Made by a program: the position numbers and the translations under genes. From Arthrobacter sp. Soil763 (lineage in GTDB: Bacteria; Actinomycetota; Actinomycetes; Actinomycetales; Micrococcaceae): a stretch of 64,000 nt of DNA. Under the pieces are notes generated by a model. The model was given only the letters and a program-made list of their open reading frames with translations. It was not told where the DNA came from and ran no database searches. Shown piece after piece: positions 33,500-42,066 of the stretch. The DNA lies in the NCBI RefSeq assembly GCF_001428365.1, contig NZ_LMSH01000004.1:124001-188000 (forward strand), in the 5' to 3' direction. The stretch's first letter is position 1. Each line of letters starts with the position of its first letter.

Positions 33500-36259
33500 A
33501 TGTCGAGGGATTCACTGGGCTGGGGGAATGTTTCCACGGCACCGGCGCCAGCCGGAATGCGGCAGGCGGCCGGACCGGCTAACAAGCACGCGTGGTCGGG
33601 TCTGGCCCGCGGTGCCGATGCCGGGCGCGTCCGCAACGCCCTGGAGGCCCCCGGCAGCATGGGCGTGGTCGTCACCGGGGACCGCGGCGTCGGCAAATCC
33701 CTGGTTGGCCGCAGCGCCCTCGCCGGCCTCGGCCCGCAGGTCTTCGCCCTCCAACTGCGCACTTCCGGAGCCGGCGCCAACACGCCCTACGGCTGCCTGG
33801 CGTTTACCCTGGCGAGGCTGCCGCAAAGCGCACTGGGTTCGCCGACCGCAATCCTGCACGGCATCACCTCGCTCATCCGGGACGACGCGGCCGGCCGGCC
33901 GTGCGTGATCCTGCTGGACAACGCCGGCTCCCTCGACGAACAGAGCACGGGGGTCCTGCTGAACCTGCTGCAGACCGGCACCGCCAAGCTGATCGCCACC
34001 GCGCAACGCACCACCGACCTGCCGCCGGATTTTTACTGGCTGATCAACTCCGGCCAGCTCGCGGAGGTCCGGCTGGCCGCGATGACCGAGATCGAAACCC
34101 GGGAGGTCCTGCAGGCCGCGCTCGGGCACCGGGTATCGACCGCACTGGCCTCCCAGCTGCATCAGCTCGTCGGCGGCAGCCCCACCCTGCTGCAGGCGGT
34201 CGTCTCCGAGCAGATCGAGCGCGGCAACCTGGTGCTCTCCGGGTCGGTCTGGACCCTGCTCGACGAGGTAGTGCTGGACGGGAAGACAGCGCTGGAGGAC
34301 ATCGTCCGGGCACGGTACGCCCGCGAGACCCCGGAAGCGCGTGAGGTGATCGAGGTGCTCTCCTGCGCCCGCACCATGTCACTGTCCCGGCTCGCCCGGA
34401 TGTTCGGCCCGGGCCTCATCGCGGACATGGAGGAGGCCGGCCAGATCGTCGTCGACCGCACCGACCAGCACCTCGTGACCCTGGGCGACCGGTACCTGGG
34501 TGACATCGTCCGGAACTGGCTCAGCGTCGAACGCCGGCTGGAACTGCGCGACAAGGTGCCCGGCCACCAGGAGCAGGAACTCGAGGAACTGACCATCGAG
34601 GACCTGCTCGGCTACGCCGCCTGGACCCATGACTGCCACGCCGAACTCGCACCGCCGCACGCCCTCGCCGCGGCCCGCGCCGCGGTCCGGCTGTTCGACC
34701 CGAAGTTCGCGCTCAAGTGCGCCGGCAGCATCCGGCCCGGGGACAACGAATGGCCCGAAGGCCAGTTGCAGAAGGCCGCCGCATACCTCCAGCTTGGCCT
34801 CCCGCTCCAGGCGATGGCCGCTTTGGACGATATTACCGAGGCCCAGGCCGGCCGGCTCGGCCCGGTGGCCTTCGCCGAGCTCACGGCCGCCCGGACGGAC
34901 TGCATGGCCTGGCTGCCGGACCGTTCCGGGAAGGTCCCGGAACTGATCCGCCAGGCCAGGCTCCGGCTCCAGGAACTCGGCGAGGGCGGCAACTACCGCC
35001 CCGACAGTGACGAAGCCCGGGCGCTGGCGCGGGCCGGGCTGTGCATGGACCTCTGCGAGTTCAATTACCTGTCCTTTATCGGCGACTACGAGCCCATGAT
35101 GGACCGGCTCCAGGCCGCCGCCACCTCCGCCGACGCGGACACACTGGACCCGGCGCACCGGCTGCGGGCATCGATCATCCTGATGGAAGCCCTCTGCGTG
35201 ACGGGCAAGGAACTGGACGCCCGCCGCCTGATGCGGGAGCTCGGCGGCACCCTGGGCGAATGGTCCCACGTGCCGCGCATCCGGGAAAACTTCGCCTGGC
35301 GCGCCTACAACGTGCTGCTGCTCTCCGGCCAGTGGCGCCAGGCCATCGACATGCTCAAGGACGCCAGCGGCCGGGCCGGACACGGCCTGCACTCCGGCAG
35401 CGCCGCCACGGACCTCGCCGTCGGCGTCGCCTATGTGTACGCCGGCCGCGGCCATCTCGCCCTGGATCCGCTGCTGGCCGCCATCGCCCAGCTCGAGGTC
35501 AGGACCAGCCTGCATGCGCTGCGCCAGGCCTACGCCGCGACGGCGTTCGCCTACGCCCAGACCGGCAACTCCGTCCAGGCCACCGTCTACCTCGACCGGG
35601 CACGGTCCGCGGACGGCCCCGCCCGGTTTGTGATCAGCAGCTCGGCGGACTTCTGCATGGACATGGCCTCCCGCTGGCTCGGAGATCCGGACGCGAAGGA
35701 CCGGCTGGTCCGGGCCGCCGAGCAGCACTTCCGCGCCGGCCGGTACACCCCCGCCGGCATCTGCATGCTGGGCGCCACCGTCAACGGCACCGCCAAGGAC
35801 TTCCAGTTCATGGAGGACATCGCCGCGCACCGCCAGGGTCCGCTCGCCGAACTCTCCCGGGCGGTGGCGGTGGGAAGCCGGAAAAAGGACGCGGCGCTGA
35901 TGCTGGAGGCCGCGCGGCTGGCCGATGCCATGGAACTGGACGCGGTGCAGGCCAGGTGCGCTGCCCTCGCCTACGATTTCGCCAGGTCCGCGGGCCTGAC
36001 GGCGACCGCCACCGCGGCCCACACGATGCTCGAGTCCCTCGCCGAGTCGGTGCCCACGCTGCCGGTGGTGCCGAAGACCAAGGGGCCGCTGCTGACCGAC
36101 CGGGAGCGGCAGATCGCTGCCCTGGCCGGGAACGGGGTTTCGAACAAGGACATCGCCCAGGAAGTGGGCATTTCAGTCCGGACAGTGGAGGGGCACTTGT
36201 ACCAGGTCTTCACAAAACTCGGGGTGTCCTCGCGGAGTGATCTGCTTGGACTCATCTAA
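33500..36259 (+). CDS. LAL-type LuxR-family ATPase regulator 1
   Basis: 919 residues from ATG 33500, chosen for AAGGAAA 4 nt upstream; the frame is open further upstream through what looks like promoter DNA. Layout: P-loop ATPase with Walker A GDRGVGKS (60-67) and Walker B-like CVILLDNAGSLDE (near 135-147); a long alpha-helical middle of TPR-like appearance; C-terminal LuxR helix-turn-helix (about 865-919) with LTDRERQIAALAGNGVS and SVRTVEGHLYQVFTKLGV. LAL proteins sense a small molecule or protein, bind ATP and activate transcription. Ligand and targets are unknown. First of four tandem paralogues. Confidence 0.88.
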   Translation: MSRDSLGWGNVSTAPAPAGMRQAAGPANKHAWSGLARGADAGRVRNALEAPGSMGVVVTGDRGVGKSLVGRSALAGLGPQVFALQLRTSGAGANTPYGCLAFTLARLPQSALGSPTAILHGITSLIRDDAAGRPCVILLDNAGSLDEQSTGVLLNLLQTGTAKLIATAQRTTDLPPDFYWLINSGQLAEVRLAAMTEIETREVLQAALGHRVSTALASQLHQLVGGSPTLLQAVVSEQIERGNLVLSGSVWTLLDEVVLDGKTALEDIVRARYARETPEAREVIEVLSCARTMSLSRLARMFGPGLIADMEEAGQIVVDRTDQHLVTLGDRYLGDIVRNWLSVERRLELRDKVPGHQEQELEELTIEDLLGYAAWTHDCHAELAPPHALAAARAAVRLFDPKFALKCAGSIRPGDNEWPEGQLQKAAAYLQLGLPLQAMAALDDITEAQAGRLGPVAFAELTAARTDCMAWLPDRSGKVPELIRQARLRLQELGEGGNYRPDSDEARALARAGLCMDLCEFNYLSFIGDYEPMMDRLQAAATSADADTLDPAHRLRASIILMEALCVTGKELDARRLMRELGGTLGEWSHVPRIRENFAWRAYNVLLLSGQWRQAIDMLKDASGRAGHGLHSGSAATDLAVGVAYVYAGRGHLALDPLLAAIAQLEVRTSLHALRQAYAATAFAYAQTGNSVQATVYLDRARSADGPARFVISSSADFCMDMASRWLGDPDAKDRLVRAAEQHFRAGRYTPAGICMLGATVNGTAKDFQFMEDIAAHRQGPLAELSRAVAVGSRKKDAALMLEAARLADAMELDAVQARCAALAYDFARSAGLTATATAAHTMLESLAESVPTLPVVPKTKGPLLTDRERQIAALAGNGVSNKDIAQEVGISVRTVEGHLYQVFTKLGVSSRSDLLGLI

Positions 36260-36269
36260 GGCCCGCGCC

Positions 36270-38966
36270 GTGGCGCCCGCCGGCGAGCAGCCCCGCGTGC
36301 CCACGGGCAGGTCCGACGAAACCCGGTCCGCGGTGGAAGCCCTGCAGGGCGGCTCCCACGCCGCGGTCCTGATCCTCGGCGACCACGGTGTGGGCAAGTC
36401 GACCCTGATGGAGGCGGTAGCCGACGGGCTCGGCGGGCAGATCACGCCGGTGCGCCTCCACGGCAGCCCCGCCCTCCGCCATGTCCCCTACGGGGTGCTG
36501 GCGCCGTTCATCGTGGACCTGCCCGTGGAGGAAGCGACGTCCCAGCTGGCGGTGCTGCGGGTTTTCTGGAGCTACCTCGAAGGTGAGCGGCGCACGACCG
36601 GGAAACCCCTGCTGCTGATCGTCGACGACGCCCACGACCTCGACGACGCGACGGCAGGAGTCCTCGTGGAGCTCGCTGCCGCCGGCTGGGCCAAGCTGCT
36701 GGTCGGCGCGGCAGCCCGCCCGGGCCTGCCGGAGCCGCTGCTGCAGCTCTGGTTCGAAGGCGTCGCCGAACGCCATGACCTCCGACCGCTCACCCGGGAC
36801 CAGACGGCAGAGCTCCTGGCCGACCGGCTGGGCCCCCAGGTGCTGCCCAACGTGGCGGAGGTACTCTGGGAGGCGTCCGCCGGCAACCCGCTGTTGCTGA
36901 GCTGCCTTGTCGATGACGCGACCAGCGACGGGACGCTCCTGCAGTGCAACGGTGTGTGGCTGCTCGCCCGGGCGCTGAACAGCCACGGTGAGCGGCTGAC
37001 CGACGTCGTCCGCCGCCAGCTGCTGCGGCGGTCCGCGGAGGAGCGCACGGCCCTGAACCTGGTGGCGTTGGCCGAGCCGGTCTCCCGGAGCCTGATCGAG
37101 GCGGTGGTGGACGAGGCGACCGTGGCCGGGCTGATCGACCAGGAGCTGCTGCGCGTCGGGGACGGGCCCCGGGCCGAGCTGCGGCTCTGGCACACGGTCT
37201 ACGGTGACACGCTGCGGAACCTCATTTCGCCCGCGCGCAGCCTGCAGCTCCGGCAGAGCCTGCTGCGGCTGATGGACCGGGAGCCCGTCACCGCCGAGGG
37301 CCTCCTGCGCCAGGTGAGCTGGTCGCTGGAATGCGGCGTCGACGTCGAGGACCGGCAGCTGCTGCGGGCGGCGGTACTGGCCAGCCGGCTCTTTGAAGAC
37401 GACCTCGCCCGCAGGGCCGCGTCGCACGTCAAGGACCCGGAACTGCAGCTCACAGCGCGTTCGGTGATCGCCCGCACGCATTACAACACCGCCAACCACG
37501 AGGCCGCACGGGACATCCTGGAAGCGGACTTCGCCAAGGGGCAGACGGTGGCGGGAGTGCTCGCGGGCTCCCTCCTGTGGGCCGCGGTCCTGTCCGCGCT
37601 GGGGCATTCGCCGGCCGAGATCATCCAGCGCGCCGAGGCCCTGCTCCGGGCCGGCGAGCGGCTCGCCGCGCAGCACCCGGAGGACGCCGAAGGCATCCTC
37701 GCTGCCGTCCGGGACCGGGTGCAGACCATCGGCAGCATGGTCCTTGCCCTCGCCGGGGAGGATGACGGGGACGGGACCGGCGACGGCGACCCGGACGACG
37801 GCGCGCACCCCGGCGGCGCACCGGCGGGCAACCACCTGGAAAAGGCGTTCAGGCTGGCCCTTCACGCGGAGCGGCTGCTGATCCGGGGCCTGCCGGACAG
37901 TGCCTCCTCCGCTGCCGCCGCGGCGCTGGCAGCCGCGGGTGCCGACCACGACGAGCTGTACTTCCTCAACGACTTCCTCGCGGTCCGGGCGATGACGGCG
38001 GCGATCCACGGGGGCGACTGGGAGACGGCGGAGCGTCTGATGGGCGGGTTCGTGGCTGCCTACGGCCCCAGCCTCATCTCCTTCGGCGGCGGGGTCCACG
38101 CGGCCACCGGCATCATCCTGCTCTACCAGGGGCGGTCGGCGGAGGCCAAGCGGACCCTGCGGGCGGCGCTCGAATCACTCCGCGTCGCCGACCCCCAGCA
38201 GCTGTTCTCCGTGACGGCCGCCATGGCCTTTGCGGCGGCTGCCGACATCGGTGCCCGGGACAAGGCCGCGGGGCTGCTGGCCGACTACCAGTCCGCCCGG
38301 CCGGCCGTCTCCCGCTACCTGCGCACCCTGTCCGAAATGGCCGTGGTGTACGGCAAAGCCCGGCTCGACGGCCCGGGCGCTGCGGCGGAAGAACTGGACC
38401 GGCTGGGACAGCCCGACGGCGGCCCCCGCACGGCGGGACTGCAGTTCGATGCGCTCGCCTTCCGCCTGGCCCTGGGAGACCTGACTGCGGCCTCCCGGCT
38501 GCGCGAGCTCAAGCCGGACCTGCAGGGCCGCCGCGCAGCCGCCGTCTGCGGCTACGCCGACGCGCTCGGGTCCGGCGATCCCGGCGGCCTGCTCGATGCC
38601 GCCAAGGCCTGCGAAGCGGCCGGCCTCTGGGGCTTCGCCGCCCAGGCCTACGGCTCCGCCGCCGCCGCCTACCAGGCAGCCGGGGATACCCTGCGCGAGC
38701 GGATGGCGGCATCGCAGCGGCAGCGCTGCCGCGACCGGGCGGACAGCCAGGACGGGGCGGAAGCGGATGACGAGGACAGCGGCCTCGGGCTCCTGACCCG
38801 GCGGGAACGGGACATCGTGGCGCTCGCGGTCCGGGGCCTGAGCGACCGGCAGATCGCCGCCGAACTTCAGGTCTCGGTCCGGACCGTGGAGGGCCATCTC
38901 TACCGCAGTTACGCGAAGTTGAACATCAAGGGCCGCGACCAGCTCCGGCACATGGCCTCGGACTAG
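36270..38966 (+). CDS. LAL-type LuxR-family ATPase regulator 2
   Basis: About 898 residues from GTG 36270 (AAGG 8 nt upstream); a GTG at 36237, overlapping gene 1 by 23 bp, is the alternative. Either way the two genes are tightly coupled. Walker A GDHGVGKS lies near residue 37, Walker B LLLIVDDAHDLDDAT near 115, and the C-terminal LuxR domain has LTRRERDIVALAVRGLSDRQ and SVRTVEGHLYRSYAKLNI. An acidic Asp/Gly-rich linker (around residues 495-525) interrupts the helical middle. Same architecture as its neighbours but with diverged middle regions, suggesting different inputs. Confidence 0.88.
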   Translation: MAPAGEQPRVPTGRSDETRSAVEALQGGSHAAVLILGDHGVGKSTLMEAVADGLGGQITPVRLHGSPALRHVPYGVLAPFIVDLPVEEATSQLAVLRVFWSYLEGERRTTGKPLLLIVDDAHDLDDATAGVLVELAAAGWAKLLVGAAARPGLPEPLLQLWFEGVAERHDLRPLTRDQTAELLADRLGPQVLPNVAEVLWEASAGNPLLLSCLVDDATSDGTLLQCNGVWLLARALNSHGERLTDVVRRQLLRRSAEERTALNLVALAEPVSRSLIEAVVDEATVAGLIDQELLRVGDGPRAELRLWHTVYGDTLRNLISPARSLQLRQSLLRLMDREPVTAEGLLRQVSWSLECGVDVEDRQLLRAAVLASRLFEDDLARRAASHVKDPELQLTARSVIARTHYNTANHEAARDILEADFAKGQTVAGVLAGSLLWAAVLSALGHSPAEIIQRAEALLRAGERLAAQHPEDAEGILAAVRDRVQTIGSMVLALAGEDDGDGTGDGDPDDGAHPGGAPAGNHLEKAFRLALHAERLLIRGLPDSASSAAAAALAAAGADHDELYFLNDFLAVRAMTAAIHGGDWETAERLMGGFVAAYGPSLISFGGGVHAATGIILLYQGRSAEAKRTLRAALESLRVADPQQLFSVTAAMAFAAAADIGARDKAAGLLADYQSARPAVSRYLRTLSEMAVVYGKARLDGPGAAAEELDRLGQPDGGPRTAGLQFDALAFRLALGDLTAASRLRELKPDLQGRRAAAVCGYADALGSGDPGGLLDAAKACEAAGLWGFAAQAYGSAAAAYQAAGDTLRERMAASQRQRCRDRADSQDGAEADDEDSGLGLLTRRERDIVALAVRGLSDRQIAAELQVSVRTVEGHLYRSYAKLNIKGRDQLRHMASD

Positions 38967-39306
38967 GTAGGCGCCCGCGCAGGTAGCGGCCGCCGTTCCC
39001 TGACTCCGCTCCGAAGAACACGCGGAGAACACCCGGAGAACACCCGCAGGGCAATCCCGCGGACACGCGTGCGGCCGTCCCACAGCTACCCGGCGGCCAC
39101 CCGTTCCGGGGCACACTACTTGGGCGGGGGCGCCCGGCGGCCCGCTTTTTCTGAGTACAGGCACGTAATGGCCGCCTCCGTACCCGCTCCGCAATCGAGT
39201 AGTACTTACGGATGCTGTCGCCCGTACGAGTGCCTAGCGTGGATTTATCACTGGTCCATTGATTGCGAAGGTCTCGAAGGTCTCTCCAGATTGCGAAGGT
39301 CTCTCC
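38967..39306 (+). other. 340-bp gene-free regulatory region before LAL 3
   Basis: No gene is visible. It holds three tandem 11-bp units CGRAGAACACS (39012-39044), CTACTTG at 39116-39122, GAGTACAGG at 39153-39161, an inverted CGAGTAG at 39196-39202, and a repeated GATTGCGAAGGTCTC segment next to the start codon. The density of short repeats suggests a control region for genes 3 and 4. Confidence 0.6.
39116..39202. promoter_or_regulatory. CTACTYG element cluster B (two copies)
   Basis: CTACTTG (39116-39122, plus strand) and CTACTCG read on the minus strand (39196-39202, plus-strand CGAGTAG). The 14 bases of the second copy match the copy at 44915-44928 at 12 positions. Confidence 0.45.
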
Positions 39307-42036
39307 ATGTTTCAGCAGGAATCCGGCGTGTCCGCCGGAAGCGGTAAAACCGAAGCGATTCCGCAAGCACGCCGGCCGTTCCAGGAGCGGCACGAAAAGC
39401 CCTTCACCCGCCAACACATCGTCACGGATATCGTTTCCACGCTGAAGTCCGGCGTCGGCTGCGGCGTCGTGCTCGTCGGCGAGCACGGGGCCGGCAAGTC
39501 GTTCATCGCCCAGCGGGCCCTCGAACAGCTCGGCGGTGACCACATGGTGGTCCAGGTCCGGGGGAGTTCCATCGCGTCCAAGCTTCCTTACGGGGCGCTC
39601 AGCGTCCTGCTCAACGACCTCGACGCGTCCCACCTTGAGCATCCGCTGATGGTGCTCCGAGGCCTGACCCAGCTGCTCCATGCCAAGGCCCAGGGCCGCG
39701 GCGTGGTCCTGTTCGTGGATAACATCCACGACCTCGACGACCTCTCCTGCATGATGGTGGCCCAGCTCAGCGCCGGCGGACACGTCACGCTGCTGGCCGC
39801 CTGCGTGGACCTGCACCACGTCGGAGGAGACATCATGGGGCTGTGGAAGGATGACCTGCTGCGCCGGGTTGACCTGGCCCCGTTCGACTTCGCCGAGACG
39901 GCCGCGACGCTCAACCAGGAGTACGGCGGCCACTTCTCGCACTCGGCCGCCCGCGCGCTGTGGAACGCCAGCGGCGGGAACGCCCTGTTCCTGCACTCGC
40001 TGGCGCGGGAGCAGATCAAGCTCGGCACCATCGTCCGGCAGGACGGCGTCTGGGTCCTGGGCGGCCGGCCGATCGCCCTCACCGGGGAAGTGCGGGACGT
40101 GGTCAAGGCGCGGTTGAACCGGCTCGCCCCCGGACAGCGGGACGTTTTCGAGCTGCTGGCCCTCGCCGGCTCCGTGCCCCTGCAGGTGCTGATGCGGATC
40201 TTCAACCCGCAGGACATGGACAGCCTGCAGGAACGCGCGCTGATCCAGGTCAGCCACGACCACCCGCCGATGGTGGCGGTGGCCAACCCCGTGACCGCCG
40301 CGATCGTAGCCGGCGTCGTGCCTCCGGGCCGCAGCGCGGAACTGCGGCGGCGGCTGACCGCCGTGCTCTCGGACGCCGAGCAGGATGCACCCCGCAGCCC
40401 CGCCGGCGTGGCCTGGGCGCTGGACTGCGGGGAATCGGTCAGCGCTGAAACGGCCCTCGCGGCCGCGCGGGCCGCCAATAACGTCTCCGACCCGGCGCTG
40501 GCCCTGCGCTTCATCGCGGAATCCGACGGGTGCCGGCAGCTGGCCGGGGCGGCGGTCGAGGCGGTGCAAGCGCACATCGCGGCAAACGACGCTGAAGCGG
40601 CGCGGCGCGTCCTCCACGGCGTGGCCGGTGCACCGGGCGCCGATGTTCCGTTGGGCGAGTGGGTGGCCCTGCAGCTGCTGCGGATCGAGCTGGACCTCCG
40701 CGGCACCGGCGCCGCCGCGGATGCCCGGGCCCGGCTCGAGCTCGTCCGGGAGCGCGTCGACGGGGAGTCCGACGGGATGGCAGCGCAGGGCGTCCGGGCC
40801 CAGGTGCGCCTGGCCGAGGCCCGGCTGGCTGCTTTCGAGGGCCGCTACGACGATGTCCTGGCGATCCGGAAGGACCTCGACCCCCAGCTCGGCACGGAGA
40901 CCGGAATCCTCACCGCCAGCCTGCTTTGCGAGGCCATGGCCGTCAGCGGGAACGTCCTGGGCGCCATGGGGCTGGGCAAGCAAATCATCGCGGCCGCCGC
41001 GGCTGTGCCGCTGGCAGACCGAACGGTGCGCGAGATCCGCGGCCGCTTCCTGCTCCTGTTGCTGCTGTCCGCGAAGTTCCGCGAGGCCAGCGCCTTCATC
41101 GCGTCCGCATCCGGCACGTCCGAGCCCCAGGCGCGCCTGGGCGGCATGTTCGAGATCGGCCAGGGCGTCATTGACCTCCACGCCGGCCGACTCGAGCTCG
41201 CCGCCCCCTGGCTGGAAGCGGGGATGTGGCAGCTGCGCACGAGCGATCCGGACGGTCTGTCCGCACTGGCGACGGCGGCCTGCGCGTACGCCGCAGGACT
41301 CGCCGGCGACGAAGAGAAAGCGGCCGGGCTGCTGGCCGACGTGGCACAGCCGCAGGGCAACAGCTCCTGGCTGGTGCGGCGGATGACCCGGTACTTCGAG
41401 TTGTGCGCACTGGCTGAGCTCGGGCAGCGGGCTTCCGCGATCCGCACCCTCGTCGACGAGGCCGGGAGCGAGGCCGACGCCGGATCACCGGCCACCGGGC
41501 TGCTCTTCCTTTCCGCCGCGGCCCGCCTCGGGGACCGGCAGCTGTGCCAGAAGCTCGCCGGGCTCGCCAGCCAGGTCACCGGGCACTTCGCCATGCTGTG
41601 CCTGCGCCTGGCGGAAGGGGTCAAGGACGGTTCCAGCGAGCAGTTGCTCGCGGTGGCCAAGGACGCCGACGCCGCCGGAAACGCAGTGTTCGCCCGCGAC
41701 GTGGCCCGGCGGGCCGTGTTCTGCGCCAACGAGGCCGGCAACCGGATCGCGCTGCGCGTCGCGCAGCGGACCGAGCAGTCCCTGGACAGCAGGTTCGGCA
41801 ATCCGGGCAACGGGCTGCATTCCCTCACCACCACCACGTTGACCGCCCGGGAATGCGAAGTGGCGGTCCGCGCCGCGGCCGGAACCCCGAACCGCAAAAT
41901 CGCCGAGCAGATGCACGTGTCGGTCCGCACCGTGGAAGGGCACCTGTACCAGGTTTACGCGAAACTCCACGTGGCCAGCCGGTCGGAGCTCAAAGATGTC
42001 ATCTCGGGACCGGCCGCCAGCGCGCGCATCGGCTGA
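39307..42036 (+). CDS. LAL-type LuxR-family ATPase regulator 3
   Basis: 909 residues from ATG 39307, with GAAGG 8 nt upstream; a TTG at 39259 is a weaker alternative. Walker A GEHGAGKS (58-65), Walker B VVLFVDNIHDLDD, LuxR domain from about residue 845 with LTARECEVAVRAAAGTPNRK and SVRTVEGHLYQVYAKLHV. A second P-loop-like GSGKT near residue 11 is probably chance. It is followed 30 nt later by gene 4, so the two are likely one transcript. Input and targets unknown. Confidence 0.88.
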   Translation: MFQQESGVSAGSGKTEAIPQARRPFQERHEKPFTRQHIVTDIVSTLKSGVGCGVVLVGEHGAGKSFIAQRALEQLGGDHMVVQVRGSSIASKLPYGALSVLLNDLDASHLEHPLMVLRGLTQLLHAKAQGRGVVLFVDNIHDLDDLSCMMVAQLSAGGHVTLLAACVDLHHVGGDIMGLWKDDLLRRVDLAPFDFAETAATLNQEYGGHFSHSAARALWNASGGNALFLHSLAREQIKLGTIVRQDGVWVLGGRPIALTGEVRDVVKARLNRLAPGQRDVFELLALAGSVPLQVLMRIFNPQDMDSLQERALIQVSHDHPPMVAVANPVTAAIVAGVVPPGRSAELRRRLTAVLSDAEQDAPRSPAGVAWALDCGESVSAETALAAARAANNVSDPALALRFIAESDGCRQLAGAAVEAVQAHIAANDAEAARRVLHGVAGAPGADVPLGEWVALQLLRIELDLRGTGAAADARARLELVRERVDGESDGMAAQGVRAQVRLAEARLAAFEGRYDDVLAIRKDLDPQLGTETGILTASLLCEAMAVSGNVLGAMGLGKQIIAAAAAVPLADRTVREIRGRFLLLLLLSAKFREASAFIASASGTSEPQARLGGMFEIGQGVIDLHAGRLELAAPWLEAGMWQLRTSDPDGLSALATAACAYAAGLAGDEEKAAGLLADVAQPQGNSSWLVRRMTRYFELCALAELGQRASAIRTLVDEAGSEADAGSPATGLLFLSAAARLGDRQLCQKLAGLASQVTGHFAMLCLRLAEGVKDGSSEQLLAVAKDADAAGNAVFARDVARRAVFCANEAGNRIALRVAQRTEQSLDSRFGNPGNGLHSLTTTTLTARECEVAVRAAAGTPNRKIAEQMHVSVRTVEGHLYQVYAKLHVASRSELKDVISGPAASARIG

Positions 42037-42066
42037 CCCGGGCAACGGCGGCGGGTGAGGAGCCCC

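Noticed and set aside
39340..39354. Second P-loop (GSGKT) at residues 11-16 of LAL 3
   Set aside because: It lies in the N-terminal lead without preceding beta-strand, and the genuine Walker A follows at residues 58-65.
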